Positions 33,381-40,469 of a stretch of DNA of 46,095 nt are shown here, piece by piece. Numbering within the stretch: position 1 is the stretch's first letter; every line of letters starts with the position of its first letter. The notes beneath the pieces are model-generated. The model had not been told where the DNA came from, searched no databases, and saw only the letters and a list, made by a program, of their open reading frames with translations. The stretch comes from Gemmiger formicilis (GTDB lineage Bacteria; Bacillota; Clostridia; Oscillospirales; Ruminococcaceae), in NCBI RefSeq assembly GCF_016900095.1, contig NZ_JACJJP010000026.1, positions 1 through 46,095 on the forward strand. Direction: 5' to 3'. The translations under genes were made by a program, and so were the position numbers.

Positions 33381-34412
33381 TTATTCCTCTTCCAGGCCCA
33401 GCAGGGCGGGCAGCTGGGTCATGGGCAGGGTATCGGCCCGCCAGCAGCCCAGCCCCGGCACCCGGATGACCGTGATGCTCTTGCCGCCGCTCTTCTTGTC
33501 GTGGCGCATATATTCCAGCACCTTGTGCTTGTCCACCCCAGTGCGCACCGGCAGGCCCAGCTTGCGCAGCACCGCCCGGGTGCGCTTTTGCAGGCTCTTG
33601 TCCTCAATCATGGGCAGCATGCCCAGGGCCACGCACTCGCCGTGGTACAAACCGTTGGTGCGGCGGCCCCGCACCCCTTTGACGGCCTCGATGCCGTGGC
33701 CGATGGTGTGGCCGAAGTTCAGCGCCTTGCGGGCGCCGGATTCCCGCTCGTCCTGCTCCACGATCTTCTTTTTCACCAGCAGGCTGCGGTAGATGATGGT
33801 CTCAATCTCCTTGTCCACATCCCCGTTTTCGAAGATGCCGAACAGTTCCGGGTCGGCGATGAGCCCGGCTTTCACCGCCTCGGCCAGGCCGTTGATATAC
33901 TGGCGGCGGGGCAGGGTGGCCAGGGTGTCCGGGTCCACCAGCACCACCTGGGGCTGCCAGAAAGCGCCCACAATATTCTTGGCACTGCCCAGGTCAATGG
34001 CGGTCTTGCCGCCGATGGAAGAATCGATCTGGGCCAGGGTGGTGGTGGGGCAGTTGACGAAATCGATGCCCCGCATATAGCTGGCGGCACAGAACCCGCC
34101 CAGGTCCCCCACCACGCCGCCGCCCACGGCCACCAGCAGGTCCCGGCGGTCCATGCCGAATTCCAGCATGGCGTTGAGCACCTGACCGTAGACTTTCAGG
34201 CACTTGCTGCCTTCGCCCTGGGGGATGGTGCAGACGGTGCCGTTGGCGCATTGGTCGGCCACGGTTTTGGCGTATTCGGCAGGCACACCGGAATCGGTGA
34301 GCACAAAGACCCGGCGATGGGTCAGATCGGCAAACTGATGCAGGTTGGAAAGGCAGCCGCGCTTGAGGATGATGTCATAGCTGCGGGTGCCGAGATTCAT
34401 CGTCATTTTCAT
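33381..34412 (-). CDS. aroB: 3-dehydroquinate synthase
   Basis: 343 aa from ATG at 34412 with AGGAGG upstream; in-frame sequence before it is not family-like. Second step of the pathway, NAD- and metal-dependent. NAD region AVGGGVVGDLGGFCAASYMRGIDFVNCPTTTLAQIDSSIGGKTAIDL; metal ligands in GLAEAVKAGLI, FGHTIGHGIE and YHGECVALGM; GEGSK in the N-terminal half. Lies 34 nt after pheA and 16 nt before aroC. Confidence 0.96.
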   Translation of the reverse strand: MKMTMNLGTRSYDIILKRGCLSNLHQFADLTHRRVFVLTDSGVPAEYAKTVADQCANGTVCTIPQGEGSKCLKVYGQVLNAMLEFGMDRRDLLVAVGGGVVGDLGGFCAASYMRGIDFVNCPTTTLAQIDSSIGGKTAIDLGSAKNIVGAFWQPQVVLVDPDTLATLPRRQYINGLAEAVKAGLIADPELFGIFENGDVDKEIETIIYRSLLVKKKIVEQDERESGARKALNFGHTIGHGIEAVKGVRGRRTNGLYHGECVALGMLPMIEDKSLQKRTRAVLRKLGLPVRTGVDKHKVLEYMRHDKKSGGKSITVIRVPGLGCWRADTLPMTQLPALLGLEEE

Positions 34413-34446
34413 GGGAGGGCCCTCCTGTTCTTTATCATGACCTTGG

Positions 34447-35562
34447 TTACTGCATTTCATCGGCCGGGCCGGTGGCAAATACCCCCAGCACCCGCACGGT
34501 GCGGCAGACCTTCTGCATGGCCTGTACCAGCGCATCACAGGTTTCGGGGGCGTTGGTGTCGGGGCAGACCAGCTGCACGTAGAAGTAATATTCAAAAGAG
34601 ACATGGGGAAGCGGGCGGCTCTTGATGTTTTCCATGTTGAAGCCCTGTTCCCCGATGAGGCGGATCACATCGGCCAGCTTGCCCGGCTTGTGGTCCACCG
34701 TGAACAGCATGGCCATGCGGCGGCCGGGGGCCGGGGGCACCGGCGCGGCGGCGTCGGTGCGGGTGATGACGATGAACCGGGTGGTGTTGTCCCCGTCCTC
34801 GTTGACACCCGGGGCCAGAATTTGCAGTCCGTAGAGCTCCGCCGTCTGGGCCGAGGCAATGGCTGCCAGGGACTTGTCCCCGCTTTCGGCCACATACCGG
34901 GCGGCGTCGGCTGTGTTGCCCCACACCCGGGTGGCCAGGCCGTGGCTCTTGATGTACACGCTGCTCTGGGCCAGGGCCTGCTGGTGGCTGACCACCGTGC
35001 GGATGTCCGACAGCTGCGCCCCGGGCAGGGCCAGCAGGTCCTGCCGGATGGGAAGGTCACACATGCGGGCCACGCTCAGTTCCGGATGGGCATACAACAG
35101 ATCCAGCACGGTGGAAACATCCCCGGCGTTGGAGTTTTCAAAGGGCAGCACCCCGAAGCTGGCATCCCCCGCCGCCACGGCGTCGAACACCTCGGCCCAG
35201 GTATCGAAGGCTTTGGCCTTGGCAAAGGGGAACAGCCGGGTGAGGGCAATGTGACTCCACGCCCCCTGCACCCCCTGGTAGGCGGCCACATCCCGCCCCA
35301 GCAGCCTGCGCTGGTACGCCCGGGATACCGCCATCATCCCCTGCAAAACCTGCCGGTAGTAGGGGGCCAGCTCCTGATTGTGCAGCCGCGCCGTGTTCTT
35401 GGCCAGCACCGCGTCTTCCCGGGCGGCGTCAAACACCGGCTTGCCGGTGGCCGCCTTGTACTGTGCCACCTGCCCCACGGCTTCCATCCGCCGTTCAAAC
35501 AGCGCCGCCATCTGCCCGTCGATCTCATCAATGGCTGCGCGAGCCTGCTGCAGCTGATCCAT
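34447..35562 (-). CDS. pheA: Bifunctional chorismate mutase / prephenate dehydratase
   Basis: 371 aa from the second of two adjacent ATGs (35562), best spaced from AGGGGG; starts at 35565 or 35580 are possible. Residues 1-85 are an AroQ-type chorismate mutase (RAAIDEIDGQMAALFERRMEAV ... KPVFDAARE). Residues about 92-270 are prephenate dehydratase with FENSNAGDVSTVLDLL and the catalytic NTTRFIVI (Thr261). Residues about 283-360 are an ACT domain (FTVDHKPGKLADVIRLIGEQGFNMENIKSRP) that usually gives phenylalanine feedback. First gene of the operon, about 30 nt behind its promoter. Confidence 0.95.
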   Translation of the reverse strand: MDQLQQARAAIDEIDGQMAALFERRMEAVGQVAQYKAATGKPVFDAAREDAVLAKNTARLHNQELAPYYRQVLQGMMAVSRAYQRRLLGRDVAAYQGVQGAWSHIALTRLFPFAKAKAFDTWAEVFDAVAAGDASFGVLPFENSNAGDVSTVLDLLYAHPELSVARMCDLPIRQDLLALPGAQLSDIRTVVSHQQALAQSSVYIKSHGLATRVWGNTADAARYVAESGDKSLAAIASAQTAELYGLQILAPGVNEDGDNTTRFIVITRTDAAAPVPPAPGRRMAMLFTVDHKPGKLADVIRLIGEQGFNMENIKSRPLPHVSFEYYFYVQLVCPDTNAPETCDALVQAMQKVCRTVRVLGVFATGPADEMQ

Positions 35563-35590
35563 CATGATACCCCCTGCCATTATCAAACAT

Positions 35591-35629
35591 ATACAGATTC
35601 AATATACCATAAATCGGTCTGTATCACAA
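35591..35629 (-). promoter_or_regulatory. Promoter of the aromatic operon with a possible operator
   Basis: Minus strand TTGTGA (35624-35629), 17-nt spacer, TATATT (35601-35606). A perfect 7-bp inverted repeat, ATACAGA (35591-35597) and TCTGTAT (35618-35624), brackets the -10 and most of the spacer, the usual place for a repressor site. No T-box or attenuator is seen in the short leader. Confidence 0.72.
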
Positions 35630-35738
35630 GTAAAAACCGTGAAAAATGTCCGCAGTTTTTACACGGCGTATACAATCCGAACAATTTGTTTTGATGGTAC
35701 GGACTGTACTTTTTTATGGTCGAAGATACGTAAACAAG

Positions 35739-35768
35739 CAGGGCGGCCGCCTGTCGGCGGCCGCCCTG
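35739..35768 (-). terminator. Terminator downstream of the 54-aa gene
   Basis: Perfect 13-bp G+C-rich stem (35739-35751 with 35756-35768) and a 4-nt loop, followed on the minus strand by CTTGTTT. Between it and the aromatic promoter lie about 110 nt of A+T-rich DNA with no gene that I can support. Confidence 0.75.
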
Positions 35769-35776
35769 GGGCAGGC

Positions 35777-35941
35777 TCATTTTTTCTCCGGTTCTGCGGG
35801 GTGGCCCTTGCTGCGGCGCACCAGCTCTTCGAAGGTGGGGGTGCGGGTGTAAAAACGGCGGTAGGGATTTTCCGGCAGGGGCGGGGTGCGGGCCGGTTCC
35901 GGGGCCGGCGATGTCGGCCGGGCGATGGGACGCCAGCGCAT
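35777..35941 (-). CDS. Small proline-rich basic protein, 54 aa
   Basis: 54 residues starting MRWRPIARPT. The start codon shares one base with the stop of the upstream gene (TGATG), which suggests coupled translation. The N-terminal half is proline- and arginine-rich (PIARPTSPAPEPARTPPLPENPYRRFY); the second half is TPTFEELVRRSKGHPAEPEKK. No membrane helix, no family recognised. Support comes from coupling, matching codon use and a terminator immediately downstream. It might be a cytoplasmic partner of the membrane protein encoded upstream. Confidence 0.55.
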   Translation of the reverse strand: MRWRPIARPTSPAPEPARTPPLPENPYRRFYTRTPTFEELVRRSKGHPAEPEKK

Positions 35942-36705
35942 CAGTTCTGCCCCGCGGTGGACACCGCCCCGGCGGTCAGGGTCTGCCACAGGGTCTCGTC
36001 TTCGGCGTAGGCTTCCTGGAAGCTGTCACTCCAGACACCCCGGCAGCCGATGTACAGGTTGCTCATCACGTCCTGGTTGCTGCCGGTCTGGTCATCCATC
36101 AGGGTATAGCCGGTGTACGTGCCCAGGTCCAGACCTGCCAGCACCGGGCAGTCGGTCCAGCGGTAGACCATGTTCTGCCAGTCGGTGGGAGTGGCGTTTT
36201 CCTCCGGCACGGTGCCGTCCAGATACCGCAGGGCCGAGGTGTAGGATTCAAAGCTTTCCGGGTCTTCCAGAATAAAGATATAGCTGCCCTCGGTGCTGGA
36301 AAGATCGGCGCTGAGTTTGGTGACGCCGGCCATCTGCATGTAGGCGTCCACCTCTTCCCCGCTGTTGGTGCTGCTGTTCAGGTCCAGGGTATACTGGTTC
36401 AGCTGCACCAGTACCTGGCCGTCCCCGTTGCGGTCGTCGCAGTAGGCCTGCAGGGCCGCAGTCAGGGCCTCGCCGGTATCCACGGGCAGTTCCTGCTTGC
36501 CCACATAGGCGATCTGGTAGTCCGGCTCGGTGCGGAAGAAGGTTTCCTTGACGATGCTGGCCACAATACACACCAGCACAATCACGGCTACCACATACCA
36601 TTTGTTGTAATGCCACCAGTTGCCCGCTTTCTCGCTTTTGGTGTATTCGCGGACGGGTTCGTTGTTTTCATAGGTTTCCTGGCTGTCTTTTGTGACCCAA
36701 GCCAT
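35941..36705 (-). CDS. Single-pass membrane protein with extracellular domain, unknown function
   Basis: 254 aa from ATG at 36705 (AAAGGGGAA upstream); in-frame codons further upstream fall in the promoter region. A cytoplasmic N-terminus of about 35 residues with many charged and Trp/Asn residues (EKAGNWWHYNKWY), one helix (about 37-53), then a soluble outside domain of 200 residues with alternating hydrophobic pattern and few cysteines. I recognise no named family. It is divergent from the membrane protein gene at 36869 across 163 nt and coupled to a 54-aa gene. Confidence 0.78.
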   Translation of the reverse strand: MAWVTKDSQETYENNEPVREYTKSEKAGNWWHYNKWYVVAVIVLVCIVASIVKETFFRTEPDYQIAYVGKQELPVDTGEALTAALQAYCDDRNGDGQVLVQLNQYTLDLNSSTNSGEEVDAYMQMAGVTKLSADLSSTEGSYIFILEDPESFESYTSALRYLDGTVPEENATPTDWQNMVYRWTDCPVLAGLDLGTYTGYTLMDDQTGSNQDVMSNLYIGCRGVWSDSFQEAYAEDETLWQTLTAGAVSTAGQN

Positions 36706-36801
36706 GGGCAGGTTCCCCTTTCCTAATCTGAATTCCTTATGATTGTAACACAAAACCGTGTTCAATTTGTAAAAATATTCTGACCTTTTTCTGCCCGCGC
36801 C

Positions 36802-36830
36802 TTGCACGTACCGACAAAAAAGGGTATGAT
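36802..36830 (+). promoter_or_regulatory. Promoter of the 36869-39158 gene pair
   Basis: TTGCAC (36802-36807), 17-nt spacer, TATGAT (36825-36830), 38 nt before the ATG. A minus-strand promoter for the divergent gene is less clear (TACAAT-like -10 near 36740). Confidence 0.72.
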
Positions 36831-36868
36831 GAAAATGTATTATTATATCCATAGATGGGAGAAACACC

Positions 36869-37702
36869 ATGACTGATCAAGAAAACACGCAGCAGCCGGC
36901 CCCCGCCGCCGAGGAAGAACCCCGTTCTGCCGGGCAGAACACCCCGCGCAAGGTGGGCGTGGCACGCTTTTTTGAGTTGGTGGGCCGGGACCTGTGGCCT
37001 TTTTACAAAGCCAGCATTCTGTGCTGTCTGGGTTTTGTGCCTGTATTTCTGGTGATCATGTTCGGCATTCTGGCCAAAGCGGTCTGGATCAGCGTGCTGG
37101 GCGGCCTGGTGGGCGGCATGATCGCGGCGCCGTTTCTGTGCGGTATCTTCGACACCGTGCTGCGGGCACTGCGGGATGAGCCCGGCTACTGGTGGCACAC
37201 CTACCGCAACGCCTGGAAACAGAACTGGCGGGACGCCATGGCCCCCGGCGCCCTGGGCGGCGCTGCCATGGGGCTGTGGAGCTGGGCGCTCATGACCCTG
37301 CCGGACATGGACAACGTGCCCACCTCGGTGTGGGTATGCATGATTGTCAGCGGCGTGGTTCTGGTGGGCTTTTTCACCTATGTGTTTGCCCAGATTGTTC
37401 TGGTCAGCCTGCCCCTGCGCAAGCTGTACAGCAACAGCGCCCGCTTTTTCCTGGGATTTTTCCCCCAGACGCTGGCCGCCACCCTGGTGCAGTGTGTGTA
37501 CTGGGTGCCGGTGCTGATGTATATGCCCTATACCCTGCCGGTGCTGCTGGTCACCGGATTCTGGCTGCCGGTGACCATCGCCCTGCAGATTCTGTACCCG
37601 GCCCTGGACCGGGTCTTTGCCCTGGAGAAGACCATCCGGGAGCGGCGGGACGCCGAACTGCGGGACCTGATGGCCCGGCAGGACGACCAAGACGAAACCT
37701 AA
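36869..37702 (+). CDS. Polytopic membrane protein, DUF624/YesL-like
   Basis: 277 aa. A disordered, acidic N-terminus (1-28), then FFELVGRDLWPFYKASILCCLGFVPVFLVIMFGI and five further hydrophobic segments. The first helix, the small-residue loop GGLVGGMIAAPFLCGIFDTVLRALRDEP and the following YWWHTYRNAWKQNWRDAMAPGAL resemble YesL/DUF624 proteins, which have no settled function. The C-terminus is charged and cytoplasmic. GGGAGA precedes ATG. The next gene starts 16 nt downstream, so the two form an operon. Confidence 0.75.
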   Translation: MTDQENTQQPAPAAEEEPRSAGQNTPRKVGVARFFELVGRDLWPFYKASILCCLGFVPVFLVIMFGILAKAVWISVLGGLVGGMIAAPFLCGIFDTVLRALRDEPGYWWHTYRNAWKQNWRDAMAPGALGGAAMGLWSWALMTLPDMDNVPTSVWVCMIVSGVVLVGFFTYVFAQIVLVSLPLRKLYSNSARFFLGFFPQTLAATLVQCVYWVPVLMYMPYTLPVLLVTGFWLPVTIALQILYPALDRVFALEKTIRERRDAELRDLMARQDDQDET

Positions 37703-37718
37703 GGCGGTGAGGCTTTGA

Positions 37719-39158
37719 ATGGATAGCAAAAACACCTTTTTGTTGCAGGACACCGAAATGTTCATGCGCGGCGAGCTGGACAACGTGACCGTGGCCGGCG
37801 GCTGCATCCTGCTGGACATGGTGCAGGGCGGGCATGTGCCCTACGGCTGCTACACCAGCCCGGCCATCTCTCTGCCCGCCTTTGACGCGGTGCGGGTGAG
37901 CTGGAACGCCGGTACCCCGCCGGACACCGCCGTGGAGGCCCAGGCCCGGGTACTGGTGGACGGCAACTGGACGGCCTGGTCCAGCTTCGGGCGGTGGAGC
38001 CCTTATCTGGACCGGGAAGGCGCCCGTTCCACCACCCGCGGACCGCTGGTGCTTTCCTCCGACCATCTGACCCTGGATTCCAAGGTGGGTATGCAGGTAC
38101 AGCTGCGCATTTATCTGTACACCAAAGATGAAAAGAAGACCCCCTCGGTGAGTCTTCTGGGGGTGAGCGTCCACGCCGTGGATGTGATTCCCGCCGGGGG
38201 ACGGCCGGTGAACGCCAAGCTGAACCTGATGCCTTACACCGTGGCCAACCGGGCTCCCGCCCTGCACGATGTGATGGACCTGGCCATCTGCCTGACCAGC
38301 CTGACCAACCGCTGGGGCGCCGACATCCTGCCCGAGGAGTTCGCCCTGGCCATGCGGGATTTTCAGCCCGGACAGGACCCCCGCAACCTGAGTTTTGCGG
38401 CGGCGGTGGCCGGGTGCTGGGGATTTCCCGCCTGGGCCTGCTGGGCCGACCTGGCCCTGCTGCGCGCCGAGGTGCGGGCCGGATACGGTGTGGTGGTGGC
38501 GCTGAGCCGCCGGGCGGTGGAGGTTGATGCCGGTATGCCGCCGGTTCGCTTTGCGGCGCTGCGAGGGTTCAGCAACATGGATGGTGCCCCCTGTGCCCTG
38601 CTCATCGACCCCTGGGCGGGGCTGAGCAACTTTGACGCCGAAACCCAGATGCCGCTGGATGAATTTCTGGTGGCCTGGAACAACCTGGCCCTGTGCATGC
38701 GTCAGCGCCGGAAGATTCTGCCCGAAGGCCGTCCGGAGCGGTCCTCCGTATGGCTGCGCCACGAAAAAGACAGCCCCGAAGGGCTGTACCAGATGTATCT
38801 GGGCGGCACACCCCACCCCCTGCCGGATGATTTCTGCGGGGAGGAGCCCACCCCAGCCCCGGCGGAGCCGGTTTCCGAAGGCGAAGCGGCCGTCCCCGAC
38901 ACGGCCCCCGCATCCGAGGCGGAAAAGGCTGTTCCCGCACCGGTGCACCCGCCTCGCGCCGGCGGTGTGCTGGCCTGGTCGGTGCCGGATGAGCGGCCCC
39001 ACGCCACCACCGCCCACCGCACCCTGCATTTCACCCGGCCGATGAACGGCGGCATTCATCTGGGCACCCGGACAGCCCCCGATGAGCCCCCCACCAAATA
39101 TACGGTGTATGCCATCGACCCCGCCGGTCGGATGCTGGTGGGCGACGTGATGGTATAA
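37719..39158 (+). CDS. C39-like peptidase fold protein, probably inactive
   Basis: 479 aa. Residues about 1-155 look like a beta-sandwich with the pattern VEAQARVLVDGNWTAWSSFGRWSPY. Residues about 168-345 follow the C39-like peptidase layout: MPYTVANRAPALHDVMDLAICLTSLTNRWG, an AAVAGCWGFPAWACW middle, and RFAALRGFSNMDGAPCALLIDPWA. At the places where the family has the catalytic Cys (CSPTS) and His (GH-VVVxGF) the sequence has Asp187 and Arg277, so catalysis is not expected. Residues 380-435 are a Pro/Glu/Ala linker, followed by a short C-terminal domain. No signal peptide is visible, odd for such a fold. Function unknown. Confidence 0.65.
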   Translation: MDSKNTFLLQDTEMFMRGELDNVTVAGGCILLDMVQGGHVPYGCYTSPAISLPAFDAVRVSWNAGTPPDTAVEAQARVLVDGNWTAWSSFGRWSPYLDREGARSTTRGPLVLSSDHLTLDSKVGMQVQLRIYLYTKDEKKTPSVSLLGVSVHAVDVIPAGGRPVNAKLNLMPYTVANRAPALHDVMDLAICLTSLTNRWGADILPEEFALAMRDFQPGQDPRNLSFAAAVAGCWGFPAWACWADLALLRAEVRAGYGVVVALSRRAVEVDAGMPPVRFAALRGFSNMDGAPCALLIDPWAGLSNFDAETQMPLDEFLVAWNNLALCMRQRRKILPEGRPERSSVWLRHEKDSPEGLYQMYLGGTPHPLPDDFCGEEPTPAPAEPVSEGEAAVPDTAPASEAEKAVPAPVHPPRAGGVLAWSVPDERPHATTAHRTLHFTRPMNGGIHLGTRTAPDEPPTKYTVYAIDPAGRMLVGDVMV

Positions 39159-39164
39159 AAAGAT

Positions 39165-39195
39165 CAGGCGGAGCGTTCAGCGTTCGCTCCGCCTG
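39165..39195. terminator. Hairpin after the C39-like gene
   Basis: 11-bp stem CAGGCGGAGCG (39165-39175) with CGCTCCGCCTG (39185-39195). On the plus strand it is not followed by T residues; on the minus strand it is followed by ATCTTTTTA, so it fits a minus-strand terminator better, though it starts 7 nt after a plus-strand stop codon. Confidence 0.55.
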
Positions 39196-39210
39196 TGAGA
39201 AGGAGAAAAA

Positions 39211-39283
39211 CAGAGCGTCCCGTTTGCACAGTTTCGCCTGGCAAACCCACCCCTCTGGGTCTGCGAAACCCCAGGGCGCTCTG
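39211..39283. other. Long structured hairpin with two alternative folds
   Basis: Outer stem CAGAGCG-CCC with GGG-CGCTCTG (39211-39221 with 39274-39283, one bulged T), then inner GTTTCGC (39231-39237) with GCGAAAC (39263-39269) and ACCCA/TGGGT near the tip. An alternative stem GTTTGC (39222-39227) with GCAAAC (39241-39246) competes with the inner one. T-rich tracts follow on both strands. It may be a bidirectional terminator or a small structured RNA. Confidence 0.55.
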
Positions 39284-39324
39284 GTTTTCTTCTTATCAAT
39301 ATAAAAAAATAAGAAGAAAAAACA

Positions 39325-39358
39325 AAAGGCACTTTGAGCCATAGCTCAAAGCGCCTTT
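39325..39358 (-). terminator. Terminator after the SGNH gene
   Basis: 15-bp stem (39325-39339 with 39344-39358) with one mismatch and a 4-nt loop, followed on the minus strand by TGTTTTTTCTTC. It ends the acylation operon. Confidence 0.85.
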
Positions 39359-39440
39359 GCTTTATGTCTGTATTATAGCGCATTCCCTGCGGCTGCGCAA
39401 GGGGTCACTGTGCACAACTTGCACAAACGAGACCCGGCAG

Positions 39441-40460
39441 TTATGAGGCAGATTGCTCAAGAACCGAGAGCTGGTATTCCGCGGCTTCCCGGTTCTGGGC
39501 CGCCGCCTGGGTGATGGTATCGGTGTAGGTTGCCATGTCCCGGTCCCAGCTTTCAAAGCCCGGCTGTCCCCGGTGGTCTTCCAGGGAATAATGTTCGGTG
39601 AGGTAGCTGCCCAGGGCGGTGGTCAGCTTTTGCGCCCCCAGCACGTTGAGGTGGGCCCCGCCGTCCGGGGTGTCGGTTTTCCAGTCGATGCCGGGATTCA
39701 GGTCCGCCATGTTGAAATCCAGGTAGGTCAGGCCGTATTCATCGGCAAAGCTCTGGATACCGTTGTGCCGCGCCAGGTTCCAGCTGGCAGAGGCCGGTAC
39801 CGTGATGAGCAGCAGCTGGCTGTCGTGGTCCTCACACAGCCGGACAATCCGTTCCATGTACAGGCGCACCAGCAGCGGGATGGGTGCCCGGACACCGTCG
39901 TCGTACATGTAATCCCCGCGCATACTGGCTCCCACCGTGGTGACAGGGGTGAACCCTTTGTTGGTATCCCGCCAGCTGTAGTCGTGTTCCTCCAGCAGAT
40001 TGGCAAAGGTCAGGTCCTTCCAGTTGTCGTGGAACCGCACCAGCGGAATCAGCTCATCGGTGATGTCCCCGATGGCCGCCTGCAGCTCGGTCTCGTCACT
40101 CATCTTGCTGTACACCACGCCGGTGCACAGCACCACCACTTTGGGGCTCTGCTCCTCATAGATGGAGCGCAGACGGTAATAGATGTTGTACACCGACAGC
40201 CAGCCGGACCCGTAGGTATATCCGGTCACACCGCTGTCACAGTACCACTGCATGGGGGAAATGCCCTGGGCCGCGTTGGAATCCCCCATGATCAGCACGT
40301 CGATGGTGTCGAAATCCTCGCCCAGAATGCCGCCGGCAGTGTAGCCGGACAGATACCGGTTGGAGTGGGGCATCAGATAATGCCCCGCCAGAAACACCGC
40401 CACGGACAGCACCAGCAGAAATGCGGCCACATGCAGAATGTGTTTGATGCAGGCTTTCAT
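39441..40460 (-). CDS. Membrane-anchored SGNH-type protein (DltD/AlgJ-like role)
   Basis: 339 aa. One N-terminal helix (about 7-30), then an outside SGNH-hydrolase-like domain: block I VLIMGDSNAAQGISP with Ser61 as the nucleophile and a late DGGAHLN with His270 as the catalytic histidine. Proteins of this type work with MBOAT enzymes to place acyl groups on glycans or teichoic acid (DltD in the dlt system, AlgJ/AlgX in alginate). It is 9 nt downstream of the MBOAT gene. Sequence does not look like standard DltD, so the acceptor is open. Confidence 0.82.
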   Translation of the reverse strand: MKACIKHILHVAAFLLVLSVAVFLAGHYLMPHSNRYLSGYTAGGILGEDFDTIDVLIMGDSNAAQGISPMQWYCDSGVTGYTYGSGWLSVYNIYYRLRSIYEEQSPKVVVLCTGVVYSKMSDETELQAAIGDITDELIPLVRFHDNWKDLTFANLLEEHDYSWRDTNKGFTPVTTVGASMRGDYMYDDGVRAPIPLLVRLYMERIVRLCEDHDSQLLLITVPASASWNLARHNGIQSFADEYGLTYLDFNMADLNPGIDWKTDTPDGGAHLNVLGAQKLTTALGSYLTEHYSLEDHRGQPGFESWDRDMATYTDTITQAAAQNREAAEYQLSVLEQSAS

Positions 40461-40469
40461 AATACTCCC

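Noticed and set aside
39211-39283. Tandem hairpins as a tRNA or known riboswitch
   Set aside because: No cloverleaf or conserved riboswitch core; terminator-like T-tracts instead.
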